Shown here: piece by piece, positions 16,320 through 24,531 of the stretch
How the letters are laid out: each line of letters starts with the position of its first letter
Numbering within the stretch: the first letter of the stretch is position 1
Assembly: GCA_964567845.1 (NCBI GenBank)
Contig: CAZMOG010000018.1
Location: forward strand, 1 to 29,608
DNA length: 29,608 nt
Source of the DNA: RGIG9079 sp964567845
GTDB lineage: Bacteria; Bacteroidota; Bacteroidia; Bacteroidales; Marinifilaceae
Direction: 5' to 3'
Program-made: the position numbers and the translations under genes
The notes under the pieces: generated by a model
Databases searched by the model: none
The model's input: only the letters and a program-made list of their open reading frames with translations
What the model was told of the DNA's origin: nothing

Positions 16320-17644
16320 AAAACATCCTAATTGCGATAAGCATTATAATCCTATGCAGTGCAGGGAGTTGCAACAAAAGCAACCCTCCTGACACACATA
16401 GGCTTATCCCCGTTGGTATGGGGTATAGCAAAACATCTGTCAATGCTACAATATTCCGCAAAAATTCAATAACAAGCCACAATGGGTATCAATACATATC
16501 GTACTACGATCCCGACGGCTACGTTACACTTGGAAAGCGAAAACACAACAGCACAAAATGGGAGATTAACAGAACCCAATACAAAGGGAATGTAACTGAT
16601 GCCCATAATGTTATATCAATAATTGTCGATGGTAACGGATTTTTGCATGTCGCTTTTGATCATCATGGCCATTCGCTGAATTATGCCAAAAGTGTGGCTC
16701 CCGGCTCACTTGAACTTGGTGATAAAATTCCAATGATTGGTAAAGATGAATCAAATGTTACATACCCTGAATTTTACAGACTGAACGATGGTAATTTGCT
16801 ATTTGCATATCGCGACGGCTCATCAGGACGAGGAAACTTAGTACTGAACAGATATGATGCAGTGGAGCAAAAGTGGTACCGTGCGCAAGACATACTTATT
16901 GACGGTGAAAATCAACGCAATGCATATTGGCAACTATATGTTGACAAACTGGGAACCATTCACGTTTCATGGGTGTGGCGCGAAAGCTGGTTGGTTGAAA
17001 CCAACCACGATCTATGCTATGCACGCTCAAAAGACAACGGAGTAACCTGGGAAAAATCGAATGGCGAAAAATATACACTTCCGATTACAGCAGAAAATGC
17101 GGAATATGCAGTGTACATTCCACAGAATTCAGAGTTAATCAACCAGACAAGCATGACTGCCGATGAGAATGGAACTCCCTATATTGCAACATACTGGCGC
17201 GATAGCAATAGTCTTGTTCCACAATATAGAGTTGTTTGGCATAACGGCAATGAATGGAAAAACATGAAGGTAGGAGGAGAACTACGCAAACTTCCATTTT
17301 CACTGAGCGGAGGAGGCACCAAAATGATTCCTATTTCACGTCCTCAAATAGTTACACAAAATGGCTATTTGATATATATACACCGCGACGTAGAATTCGG
17401 ATCTAAAGTAACACTTAGCTACACCTATATTCAGGGGGCTAACAAAGGGATTTATTATTGGAATACCGGAAATTATACCGATTTTAGTGTTGACGCATGG
17501 GAGCCCTCGCTCGATACAGAATTATGGCAGGAGAAAGGAATTCTCAACATTTTTGTGCAATGTGTACATCAAGGCGATGGTGAAAAGAGTGTCGAAAGTG
17601 AACCTGAAATGGTATATGTCATGGAAATTAAAAGTAAATATTAA
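16316..17644 (+). CDS. BNR_4-type beta-propeller lipoprotein, predicted polysaccharide lyase
   Basis: A 442-aa predicted lipoprotein (AGSC, Cys19). Repeated blades rich in W/Y-G-D turns indicate a seven-bladed BNR_4 propeller. The segment TDAHNVISIIVDGNGFLHVAF and following DHHGHSLNYAKS places His97 and His117 20 residues apart. In the PL25 ulvan lyase, which shares this fold, I recall catalytic His123/His143 with the same 20-residue spacing plus Tyr188 and Arg204 (16 apart); here Tyr150 and Arg166 are also 16 apart. PL24, PL25, PL37 and PL42 (rhamnose-glucuronate lyase) use related propellers, so a lyase cutting rhamnose-to-uronate bonds is the best guess. The neighbouring GH105 would process its unsaturated product. 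Starts in an ATGA overlap with DUF2264. A non-catalytic sialidase-like binding role is the alternative. Confidence 0.75.
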   Translation: MKNILIAISIIILCSAGSCNKSNPPDTHRLIPVGMGYSKTSVNATIFRKNSITSHNGYQYISYYDPDGYVTLGKRKHNSTKWEINRTQYKGNVTDAHNVISIIVDGNGFLHVAFDHHGHSLNYAKSVAPGSLELGDKIPMIGKDESNVTYPEFYRLNDGNLLFAYRDGSSGRGNLVLNRYDAVEQKWYRAQDILIDGENQRNAYWQLYVDKLGTIHVSWVWRESWLVETNHDLCYARSKDNGVTWEKSNGEKYTLPITAENAEYAVYIPQNSELINQTSMTADENGTPYIATYWRDSNSLVPQYRVVWHNGNEWKNMKVGGELRKLPFSLSGGGTKMIPISRPQIVTQNGYLIYIHRDVEFGSKVTLSYTYIQGANKGIYYWNTGNYTDFSVDAWEPSLDTELWQEKGILNIFVQCVHQGDGEKSVESEPEMVYVMEIKSKY

Positions 17645-17655
17645 AATTATAAGAT

Positions 17656-18780
17656 ATGAGTAAAGCAATTACCTTATTGAGTACTCTGATTACCCTAATC
17701 AGTTGTACGACAAGCACATTACCCGAATACGAGGAGGTTGTAAACATTACAACGAAGGTTAATGACTACTGGCAAACAACCCACCCAAGACACGGCAGAG
17801 CCTTTTGGGACAATGCCGCCTACCACACCGGTAATATGGAGGCATATAAACTGACGGGCAAACAAGAGTATCTTGATTTCTCAGAGGCGTGGGCAGAGCG
17901 TAATTTATGGCAGGGAGCAAAGAGTACAGACAAGGCCAATTGGAAATATAGTTACGGTGAGAGCGATGATTATGTGTTATTCGGTGATTATCAGATATGT
18001 TTTCAGGTATATGCAGACCTATACAACCTTGCCCCCGACAGCATAAAGATTGCCCGTGCTCGCGAGGTTATGGAATACGAAATGGGTACCCCACAAAACG
18101 ACTACTGGTGGTGGGCCGACGGACTATACATGGTTATGCCTGTCATGACAAAACTATACAACATTACAGGCAATGAATTGTATTTAGAGAAGTTGCATGA
18201 ATATTGGAGCTATGCCAACTCAATCATGTGGGACGAAGCCGAGGGCTTGTATTATCGTGACGGTAAATATGTCTATCCAAAACATAAATCCGCCAACGGC
18301 AAAAAAGATTTCTGGGCACGCGGAAATGGCTGGGTTTTAGCTGCTTTCGCAAAAGTTCTTACTGATTTACCACAGGATAATCAATACAGAGATGAGTATA
18401 TCACCCACTATAAGCAGATGGCAGAGGCTTTGGTAAAAAGTCAACAACAAGAGGGTTACTGGACCAGAAGTATTCTTGATCCCGAGCACGCTCCAGGTCC
18501 GGAAACAAGCGGCACAGCCTTCTTCACATACGGTCTGATTTGGGGAGTAAACAATGGCTATTTAGAGCGAGGTCACTATTTGCCCACTATCATGAAAGCA
18601 TGGACTTATCTAACCCAAACCGCTATGCAACATGACGGAAAGATTGGATATGTGCAGCCTATTGGCGAAAGAGCTATTCCTGGTCAGGTTGTTGACTCAA
18701 ATTCAACTGCAAACTTCGGAGTTGGTGCATTCCTACTTGCAACCACAGAGATGGCTAAGATGGTAAAAATAAATAGGTAA
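17656..18780 (+). CDS. GH105/GH88-family unsaturated glucuronyl/galacturonyl hydrolase
   Basis: A 374-aa lipoprotein (signal peptide, Cys17 in LISC) with an (alpha/alpha)6 barrel of the Glyco_hydro_88 family. Motifs: FGDYQI (Asp111), YWWWADGLYMVMPVMTKL with the proposed catalytic Asp155, FWARGNGWVLAAFAKVL, GYWTRSILDP, ETSGTAFFTYGLIWGVN and FGVGAFLLA. Members hydrate the double bond of the 4,5-unsaturated uronic acid left at the non-reducing end by a polysaccharide lyase, releasing the sugar as an unstable keto form. GH105 rather than GH88 is favoured by the WWxADGLYM and WARGNGW pattern. Last gene of the operon, 11 nt after the propeller gene; it ends 5 nt before a strong terminator. Its presence next to the propeller protein is the main contextual argument for a lyase pathway. 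Confidence 0.93.
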   Translation: MSKAITLLSTLITLISCTTSTLPEYEEVVNITTKVNDYWQTTHPRHGRAFWDNAAYHTGNMEAYKLTGKQEYLDFSEAWAERNLWQGAKSTDKANWKYSYGESDDYVLFGDYQICFQVYADLYNLAPDSIKIARAREVMEYEMGTPQNDYWWWADGLYMVMPVMTKLYNITGNELYLEKLHEYWSYANSIMWDEAEGLYYRDGKYVYPKHKSANGKKDFWARGNGWVLAAFAKVLTDLPQDNQYRDEYITHYKQMAEALVKSQQQEGYWTRSILDPEHAPGPETSGTAFFTYGLIWGVNNGYLERGHYLPTIMKAWTYLTQTAMQHDGKIGYVQPIGERAIPGQVVDSNSTANFGVGAFLLATTEMAKMVKINR

Positions 18781-18785
18781 ATCGT

Positions 18786-18824
18786 AAAAAAAACGTTTAA
18801 GCTGGCAGCTTAAACGTTTTTTTT
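18786..18824. terminator. Perfect bidirectional terminator
   Basis: CGTTTAAGCT (18794-18803), loop GGC, AGCTTAAACG (18807-18816), flanked by eight A (18786-18793) and eight T (18817-18824): an 18-bp perfect stem when the A/T runs are included. It lies between two convergent genes (stops at 18780 and 18829) and reads equally well on both strands. Confidence 0.95.
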
Positions 18825-18828
18825 GGCT

Positions 18829-19725
18829 CTATACTAAGTGAGCTATCAATGAATCACGATCTCCCGGCAACAAATCTATCATCGGTAACTCAATCATTGT
18901 ATAACAACCGGGTTGTTGGCGCATAGATGCTCGTGCACACGACACCATTATTTGAGCTGTCAGTGCAGGGTTATTGATTCTCATATTAAACTCAAACAAC
19001 TGATTCTGAGTCTTTCCAGACACCCCTTTACGTGTAAGGTTCACTCCATGTCCCATATCTTTCAAAGCATCGACACTCTCTACCTGAAGAACGTGGGTCT
19101 CATCGGAAGCAAAATAGGGATCAGCCTTGATCGCAGAGGCAACAGAGACATAATCATATCCCTCTTCCAATTCAATATATACCATTCTGCGATGTACCCC
19201 CGTACCTGTTGGAATCGTCATTGACAATGCAGCCTTTACCCCCCTGATCGCCTTGACCGCAACAGTATGTCCCATACTCATACCGGGGCCAAAGTTGGTG
19301 TATGTTATTCCTTTTGGAGCACATGCCTCAAGCAAAGCACGTACAACAGAATCGGAACCCGGGTCCCATCCGGCACTCATTACAGAAACTCTGCCATTCT
19401 CTTTGGCAATTTTATCCAACGCAGTGTGTAACTCCACTGTCTTTGTGTGAATATCGAAACTATCAACTGTATTTATTCCCATCTCCAATGCTCTGCTTGC
19501 ATATTGCAAAACACTTCGTGTCGGGGTACATAAAATTGCAACATCAATATCTTTCAATTCAGACAAATCGGCAACAACCGAATAATCAGTCAATTCCGGC
19601 TCAATAATTTGCGGATTGCGACGCACAACTCCAACAAGTTCAAAATCATCTGCAACTTGCAAAGCCTCAACAACATACTTACCTATGTTGCCATAACCGA
19701 CAACTGCGGCTCTAATTTTATTCAT
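18829..19725 (-). CDS. ddh: meso-Diaminopimelate D-dehydrogenase
   Basis: A 298-aa cytoplasmic enzyme that converts tetrahydrodipicolinate, ammonia and NADPH to meso-diaminopimelate in one step, supplying lysine and the peptidoglycan crosslink residue. The NADP-binding Rossmann motif is VVGYGNIGKYV (8-18); family signatures VDSFDIH (87-93), SAGWDPGSDS (117-126), GPGMSMGHT (146-154) and a C-terminal NNPALTAQIMVSCARA are all present. Length is normal. It lies 94 nt downstream of the nucleotidyltransferase gene in the same direction, so it may be the last gene of the envelope cluster or have its own promoter; no exact Bacteroidetes -7 element was found in the gap. Ends at the shared terminator. 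Confidence 0.95.
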   Translation of the reverse strand: MNKIRAAVVGYGNIGKYVVEALQVADDFELVGVVRRNPQIIEPELTDYSVVADLSELKDIDVAILCTPTRSVLQYASRALEMGINTVDSFDIHTKTVELHTALDKIAKENGRVSVMSAGWDPGSDSVVRALLEACAPKGITYTNFGPGMSMGHTVAVKAIRGVKAALSMTIPTGTGVHRRMVYIELEEGYDYVSVASAIKADPYFASDETHVLQVESVDALKDMGHGVNLTRKGVSGKTQNQLFEFNMRINNPALTAQIMVSCARASMRQQPGCYTMIELPMIDLLPGDRDSLIAHLV

Positions 19726-19819
19726 ATTGGTCTATGTTTAGTTAGTTTTTAAATGCAAAATTGAGAATAAAATCATCCACATACAACAATTTCACAATTA
19801 TAATCAATGTCGTTAAATG

Positions 19820-20536
19820 TTACACAATAAACTTCTCTGCCTCCGCAATTGCTTGCGGTGTCCCCAAATCTATAAAACGCTCATCGTACATATATCCCTT
19901 AATATCAAATACCTTTGCCTGAGCAATATACTCATCAATAATGGAAAAGACTCCTTTGCCCGAAATATTATTTATAAAATCAGAGCTTACTATATGAATT
20001 CCACAGAAACTATAAAAATTCGATTCATAAAACTCTATGCGTGAAACCTTCTCTTCACCAGTATCAGTATTGGCCCATCCCTTCAAACACAAATCATTAC
20101 CAAACTTCAATACTCTACCTCCAACACTTTTACGAATCACCATCATAGCATGAACAGGATTACTTTCATAAAGAGTTATCAACCTTGACAAATCCAGCTC
20201 TGTATGAATATCTACATTGTGTATCAATACCGGCTCACCGGGTGTAAAATATTTAGTCGCATTTTTCAAGCCTCCACCTGTATCCAACAATAAATCAGAC
20301 TCATCGGATATTATCAGCTCAACATTAGGTATATCTATCTGGGCAATCTGCTCACGCATCAGGCTTGCAAAGTGGTGAATATTTATCACAATTCTTTTTA
20401 TACCTGCTTGTACCATTTGCTCTATACAATGCGCTAACAAAGACTTACCATTAAGCATTACCAATGCTTTTGGTCGATCATTGGTCAATGGACGCAAACG
20501 GGTTCCCAAACCTGCCGCAAAAATCATTCCCTCCAT
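19820..20536 (-). CDS. Sugar-1-phosphate nucleotidyltransferase, MurU/mannose-1-P type
   Basis: A 238-aa cytoplasmic enzyme of the NTP_transferase family. The nucleotide-binding signature GLGTRLRPLTNDRPKAL (9-25) is intact, as are DTGGGLKNA (85-93) and the metal-binding HNVDIH with Asp109. The short length and the DTGGG motif place it with MurNAc-1-phosphate uridylyltransferase (MurU, cell-wall recycling) and short mannose-1-phosphate guanylyltransferases. No kinase such as AmgK is adjacent, so the substrate is unresolved. It lies 11 nt after the response regulator in what looks like one operon with TamL and the two-component system. Linkage to Ddh further along favours a peptidoglycan role, as inference. 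Confidence 0.85.
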   Translation of the reverse strand: MEGMIFAAGLGTRLRPLTNDRPKALVMLNGKSLLAHCIEQMVQAGIKRIVINIHHFASLMREQIAQIDIPNVELIISDESDLLLDTGGGLKNATKYFTPGEPVLIHNVDIHTELDLSRLITLYESNPVHAMMVIRKSVGGRVLKFGNDLCLKGWANTDTGEEKVSRIEFYESNFYSFCGIHIVSSDFINNISGKGVFSIIDEYIAQAKVFDIKGYMYDERFIDLGTPQAIAEAEKFIV

Positions 20537-20547
20537 AAAATCGTATC

Positions 20548-21219
20548 TTAGTCAATAGGAATTAACTTATTCTGAATTGCATACTTAACCAATGCCGCAG
20601 TATTCCGGCATCCGGTCTTTAGCAACAAATTAGCTCTGTGCTTGTCAACAGTTCTTTTGCTTATAAATAACTGATCGGCTATCTCCTGATTTGAAAAACC
20701 CTGACAAACATAAAACAGAATATCCAATTCACGTGCAGAGAGTTCGTCGTCAGGAGACTCAATATGTTCATCTACATGATCAGACCTATTTCCATTCAAT
20801 CTACGATTCCAACTATCCAGAAGCTCCTCCGAGAAGAAATAATCACCATTAGATACACTTTGGATAGCCTCGCTCAGCTGATCTATACCGGCAGACTTTA
20901 ATACAAAGCCCCTTGCTCCGGCATCAAGCATCTTATTAAAGTATTGATCATCCCCATACATGGTAAGGGCTATTATCTTAATATCAGGGACTCGCTGAAC
21001 AGCCTTGGTAACGGCCTCAATACCACTTATTCCGTGCATCTCAATATCCATAAGAACCACATTGCTCTTGAAAATGGAAAGATTTCCAAGAAACTCCTCG
21101 CCCGATGAAGCCTCGTGAATCTTATTGACAAACCCCTGCATTGAAAGCAACAACTTCATGCCCTCGCGAAACATTTTGTGGTCATCAACTATATATAAAT
21201 CTAACTTCTTCATAGTCAT
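20548..21219 (-). CDS. NarL/LuxR-family response regulator
   Basis: A 223-aa regulator with an N-terminal receiver domain (about 6-122): acidic pair Asp12/Asp13, phospho-acceptor Asp58 in VVLMDIEMHG, Thr86 and Lys108, all in place. A C-terminal LuxR-type helix-turn-helix (about 157-215) has LSARELDILFYVCQGFSNQEIA and ISKRTVDKHRANLL. Phosphorylated by the kinase encoded just upstream, it should bind DNA and act on transcription; targets are unknown. The start could be the first Met or the Met two codons on (MKKLD); the upstream one is 3 nt from the kinase stop. Same operon as the kinase, TamL and nucleotidyltransferase. Confidence 0.93.
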   Translation of the reverse strand: MTMKKLDLYIVDDHKMFREGMKLLLSMQGFVNKIHEASSGEEFLGNLSIFKSNVVLMDIEMHGISGIEAVTKAVQRVPDIKIIALTMYGDDQYFNKMLDAGARGFVLKSAGIDQLSEAIQSVSNGDYFFSEELLDSWNRRLNGNRSDHVDEHIESPDDELSARELDILFYVCQGFSNQEIADQLFISKRTVDKHRANLLLKTGCRNTAALVKYAIQNKLIPID

Positions 21220-21222
21220 ACT

Positions 21223-22167
21223 TTAAAACAACGTACAATTTATCTCTGCAATTGCTCGCATCCCTTTACCTGGATTACTGAACAACTCCAAATCACCATT
21301 ACCGGAACGTAAACGGTATCGCATATTATCCAATCCCATCCCCATGGTTTCATTATTGATTACAAATCCCTTTCCATTATCGGAATATAATAGTCGCAAT
21401 TTGCTATTGTCAAATGTCAATTTTACAACAACCTTGGTTGCTTTCGCATGCTTAATTGTATTGTTAATCAATTCACAAATAACCCTATACATAATTGTTT
21501 CAACTGCAAACGGGAAACGGGTATCCTTAAAATCTGCGTCGAGTTCAATGTCAAGCGTAGGCTTAATTCTTTTAACAAAGGCTTCAACAGCAGCATATAG
21601 TCCAAAGTTATTTAAAATATGGGGACTTATATTCGCCGATATTTCGCGAACGCCTATAATAGCCTCATCAACGGCCTGTTTTACACCATGAACAAGCTTT
21701 AAATTTTCGTCCTCGCTTTTATTCTTGTTAAAACCGCTCACAAGCATCTTTATTACACTCAATAATGGACCAAGACCATCGTGCAACTCTTTTGCAAAAC
21801 GCTGTCGCTCATGCTCCTCAGTTTTAATTACCGCCGAGAGTATTCTATTCTCCATTTTTGCCCGAAACTCATCCATACGCTTCAAATGCTTAATCAACTT
21901 ACGTACATAAAAGATTCCAAGCAAAAAGACAATTCCAATAAACGAGTTCAACCAGCGCACAACCATATCCAGCTTCTCCTCAACTCTGGCATCGGGTATA
22001 TACGACGCTACCAATCCCAAAAGTTGCGTTGCCACCAAAACCAATATTCCACTTGAGATAAGAATCCACGACGCATTGAACTTGGTCTTCTTAACCAAAC
22101 TGATTGCATAACCCGCAGCAATCATAAGCATTACGAGCGATACATATTGAGCTATTAACGAAATCAT
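21223..22167 (-). CDS. Membrane histidine kinase, HisKA_3 (NarX/DesK) type
   Basis: A 314-aa kinase with about three N-terminal membrane helices (about 5-24, 33-55 and 71-89) and almost no extracytoplasmic domain, then a short coiled linker (90-120). The dimerisation/phosphorylation motif ERQRFAKELHDGLGPLLS puts the phospho-accepting His at 129. The HATPase_c domain shows an N box (ELINNTIKHAKA), a DNGKGF G1 box, and MGMGLDNMRYRLRSGNG with a GKGM G2-like loop. Such a kinase with only membrane helices usually senses a signal in or near the membrane (DesK-like) or through a partner. It partners with the response regulator 3 nt downstream and begins 10 nt after the TamL-like gene, so an envelope-related stimulus is plausible but not shown. 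Confidence 0.92.
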   Translation of the reverse strand: MISLIAQYVSLVMLMIAAGYAISLVKKTKFNASWILISSGILVLVATQLLGLVASYIPDARVEEKLDMVVRWLNSFIGIVFLLGIFYVRKLIKHLKRMDEFRAKMENRILSAVIKTEEHERQRFAKELHDGLGPLLSVIKMLVSGFNKNKSEDENLKLVHGVKQAVDEAIIGVREISANISPHILNNFGLYAAVEAFVKRIKPTLDIELDADFKDTRFPFAVETIMYRVICELINNTIKHAKATKVVVKLTFDNSKLRLLYSDNGKGFVINNETMGMGLDNMRYRLRSGNGDLELFSNPGKGMRAIAEINCTLF

Positions 22168-22177
22168 ATCTTTCTAT

Positions 22178-24487
22178 TTAGAACGGATAACCTATCGCAA
22201 TATTTAAAACTGTGTTTCGCATCCATTTGCCATTGTTTATCAACACAAACCTTTCGCCCGGTAACTTAACCGGATCACGCAAGCGAATTCCCCAATCTAC
22301 ACGTATCAGGAAGAAATTTACATCTAAACGTAAGCCCGGTCCACAATCAACAGCAATATCTTTATAAAACTTTGTACTCAATAAACTTCCGGGAATTTTT
22401 TCCGACCTATTCACCTTCCACACATTGCCGGCATCAACAAACAACGCCCCCTCTAAAAGCCAAAATAATTTAAACCTATACTCCCAGTTTACCTCTAATT
22501 TGAAATCTCCCACACTATTCGGATAGCGCTCACTGACGTATGAACCGGGGCCAAGCATTCTGGCATGCCATGCACGCATATCATTGGCACCTCCGCAATA
22601 ATAAGCCTCTTCGAAGGGTAAAGCCTTCATGTTTCCATAAGGATATCCCAATCCTATAAAGAACCTATAAACAAAAGCATTCGAGGCATTAAATGCTTGA
22701 TGATAACGATAATCCAAATCGGCTTTCACATATTGGGCATATTTGACTCCCAATAAGTTATAATATGATCCTGTTGTATCAACGTGCTTTTTGGCATTAA
22801 AAAGAGAACTTAAACCATACATTAAATTTCCTGCAGCCTCAAAATTCACCTTCATCCAACTATAACTCGATGATTTACCTGTATTATTACCAAAATATGT
22901 AGCAGCAACATTACCGGCAGCAACAACGTGACTGGTATAGGAGCTCAATACATATTTATTCTTTAGCGATGCGAAGAATGCAGAATCCATTCTACTCATC
23001 TTCACATAATTAACATCGGCCAAATTAACATCGAAACGCCATTTCTCTCCATGACGCCACCAATATCCAAATTTTACGGTTGACACACCACGTTTGTAAT
23101 AGGGGGTATCTTCGTTACTATACGAGAAAGTCATTGAGGTGTGTGGTGCATGTTTCTTTCTAAATGAGTAGAAGTTGAAGAATGGTAACCAGAATTGAGG
23201 AGTTTCAAGAGTCATATCTGCACCATACTCAACAGTACTGAAAAACTGATCCTCTTTCATGCGCTCTTTCTTTAACGCACCCCATACCTTCAAGGAGAAG
23301 TTCTCGGCACCACGGAACAGATTTCTATGGTTATATGTAAAATTACCTCCAACACCGATATTTCCGGAATTGTTTGTTCCCTCGACAAAAACATTATAAG
23401 ATTGACGCTTTAATGGCGTAAGCTGTATTTCACAATCCAAAACTCCAACTGCATCCTTACGCATAGTAAGAACAATATTTACATATTTGTACAGGTTCAA
23501 TGCCTGGATACGGCTATATGTCTCGGAAATTGACTCTGTATCATACAAATCGCCCGAGGCAAACTGAAGACATTGTGCAATGGCTTTAGGCTTCAATGTC
23601 AACTCGTTATAATACTTGAAAAGCACCTTGTCATACACCATTGTAGAGTATTGAAGAGTGTCTGCATTTCTGATAGCCAAAAGCTGATCAAAATTCATAT
23701 TTACGGTAATATCTCCAATTCTATATATAACTGTAGCCAAACTATCCACAGTTGGAATTACAACCGATGTAATTAATTTTGCGCTATCGGGCGTACCATA
23801 CTGAATTGTATCGGCAAAGTAACGCACGTAATCGGGCGAGAAGGCATAGTAACCATTATCCCTGAATGATTTAGAAACTCTATTTCGTTCATCCTCAAGA
23901 ATATCTACATCCAAAGGCATCCCATTATATAACAACGACCCGGATGTATCGGCAAGCCTTATGCGGTTCATATTACTATTAATCGGAACAGCTCCCTTAA
24001 CCACATTGTTACGATCCTTGTAATCAACCATTCCTACATGAGTCTGCTTTCCCGTATTCACTCGATATTCTACATGAGCCTTTTTTTTGGAATAGATTAC
24101 CGTATCGGTTACCTTTGCATCATAATACCCTTTATTTCTGAGGTATGTCTCAAGCAGATATAAACTTCTGTCTGTCAAATAATCGCGATAAATAACAGGC
24201 TCCTCGCCCACCTTCTTAAACCAATTGTTAATACGTTTATCCTTGCGTCCGCTCATGTTGTAGAATGCAAGCTGCACCTTAAAGAGACCCAAAACCTTTG
24301 TGTTGGGGCGTTGACGAATTTGCTTTTTGAGCGAGGGCACATGTTGACTGTTATCACTATATTTTAATGTAACCTTATTGAGCAGATACTCATTATCAGG
24401 CACATACTTTGTAGATGCACATCCAAATAAATTGATGCACAGCACAATAAAAGCCACAAGTTTAACCCAATATATACTCTTTCCCAA
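22178..24487 (-). CDS. TamL-like Omp85 outer-membrane lipoprotein
   Basis: About 769 aa from a TTG at 24485-24487. It carries a lipoprotein signal (Cys 23rd residue, FGCAST), N-terminal POTRA-like repeats (e.g. NKVTLKYSDN, LLETYLRNKGYYDAKVTDT and IGDITVNMNFDQL), and a C-terminal Omp85 barrel with FFIGLGYPYGN, GGANDMRAWHARMLGPGSY, GDFKLEVNWEYRF and VDAGNVWKV, ending in Phe. This matches TamL, the lipidated TamA relative of Bacteroidetes, thought to act with TamB in outer-membrane protein or lipid assembly. An in-frame ATG at 24553 exists, but it would overlap the divergent methyltransferase gene and put 22 odd residues before the signal peptide, so the TTG is preferred. First gene of the kinase/regulator operon. 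Confidence 0.88.
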   Translation of the reverse strand: MGKSIYWVKLVAFIVLCINLFGCASTKYVPDNEYLLNKVTLKYSDNSQHVPSLKKQIRQRPNTKVLGLFKVQLAFYNMSGRKDKRINNWFKKVGEEPVIYRDYLTDRSLYLLETYLRNKGYYDAKVTDTVIYSKKKAHVEYRVNTGKQTHVGMVDYKDRNNVVKGAVPINSNMNRIRLADTSGSLLYNGMPLDVDILEDERNRVSKSFRDNGYYAFSPDYVRYFADTIQYGTPDSAKLITSVVIPTVDSLATVIYRIGDITVNMNFDQLLAIRNADTLQYSTMVYDKVLFKYYNELTLKPKAIAQCLQFASGDLYDTESISETYSRIQALNLYKYVNIVLTMRKDAVGVLDCEIQLTPLKRQSYNVFVEGTNNSGNIGVGGNFTYNHRNLFRGAENFSLKVWGALKKERMKEDQFFSTVEYGADMTLETPQFWLPFFNFYSFRKKHAPHTSMTFSYSNEDTPYYKRGVSTVKFGYWWRHGEKWRFDVNLADVNYVKMSRMDSAFFASLKNKYVLSSYTSHVVAAGNVAATYFGNNTGKSSSYSWMKVNFEAAGNLMYGLSSLFNAKKHVDTTGSYYNLLGVKYAQYVKADLDYRYHQAFNASNAFVYRFFIGLGYPYGNMKALPFEEAYYCGGANDMRAWHARMLGPGSYVSERYPNSVGDFKLEVNWEYRFKLFWLLEGALFVDAGNVWKVNRSEKIPGSLLSTKFYKDIAVDCGPGLRLDVNFFLIRVDWGIRLRDPVKLPGERFVLINNGKWMRNTVLNIAIGYPF

Positions 24488-24501
24488 TGGTTTATTTTTT
24501 A

Positions 24502-24509
24502 TAACTTTG
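24502..24509 (+). promoter_or_regulatory. Putative -7 element of the RNA methyltransferase gene
   Basis: TAACTTTG fits TAnnTTTG; a weak -33 (TTTC at 24480-24483, 18 nt upstream) accompanies it. Transcription would begin near 24515, giving a leader of about 17 nt before the ATG at 24532. Confidence 0.45.
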
Positions 24510-24531
24510 CCACAGTGTAAAATTATACGCA

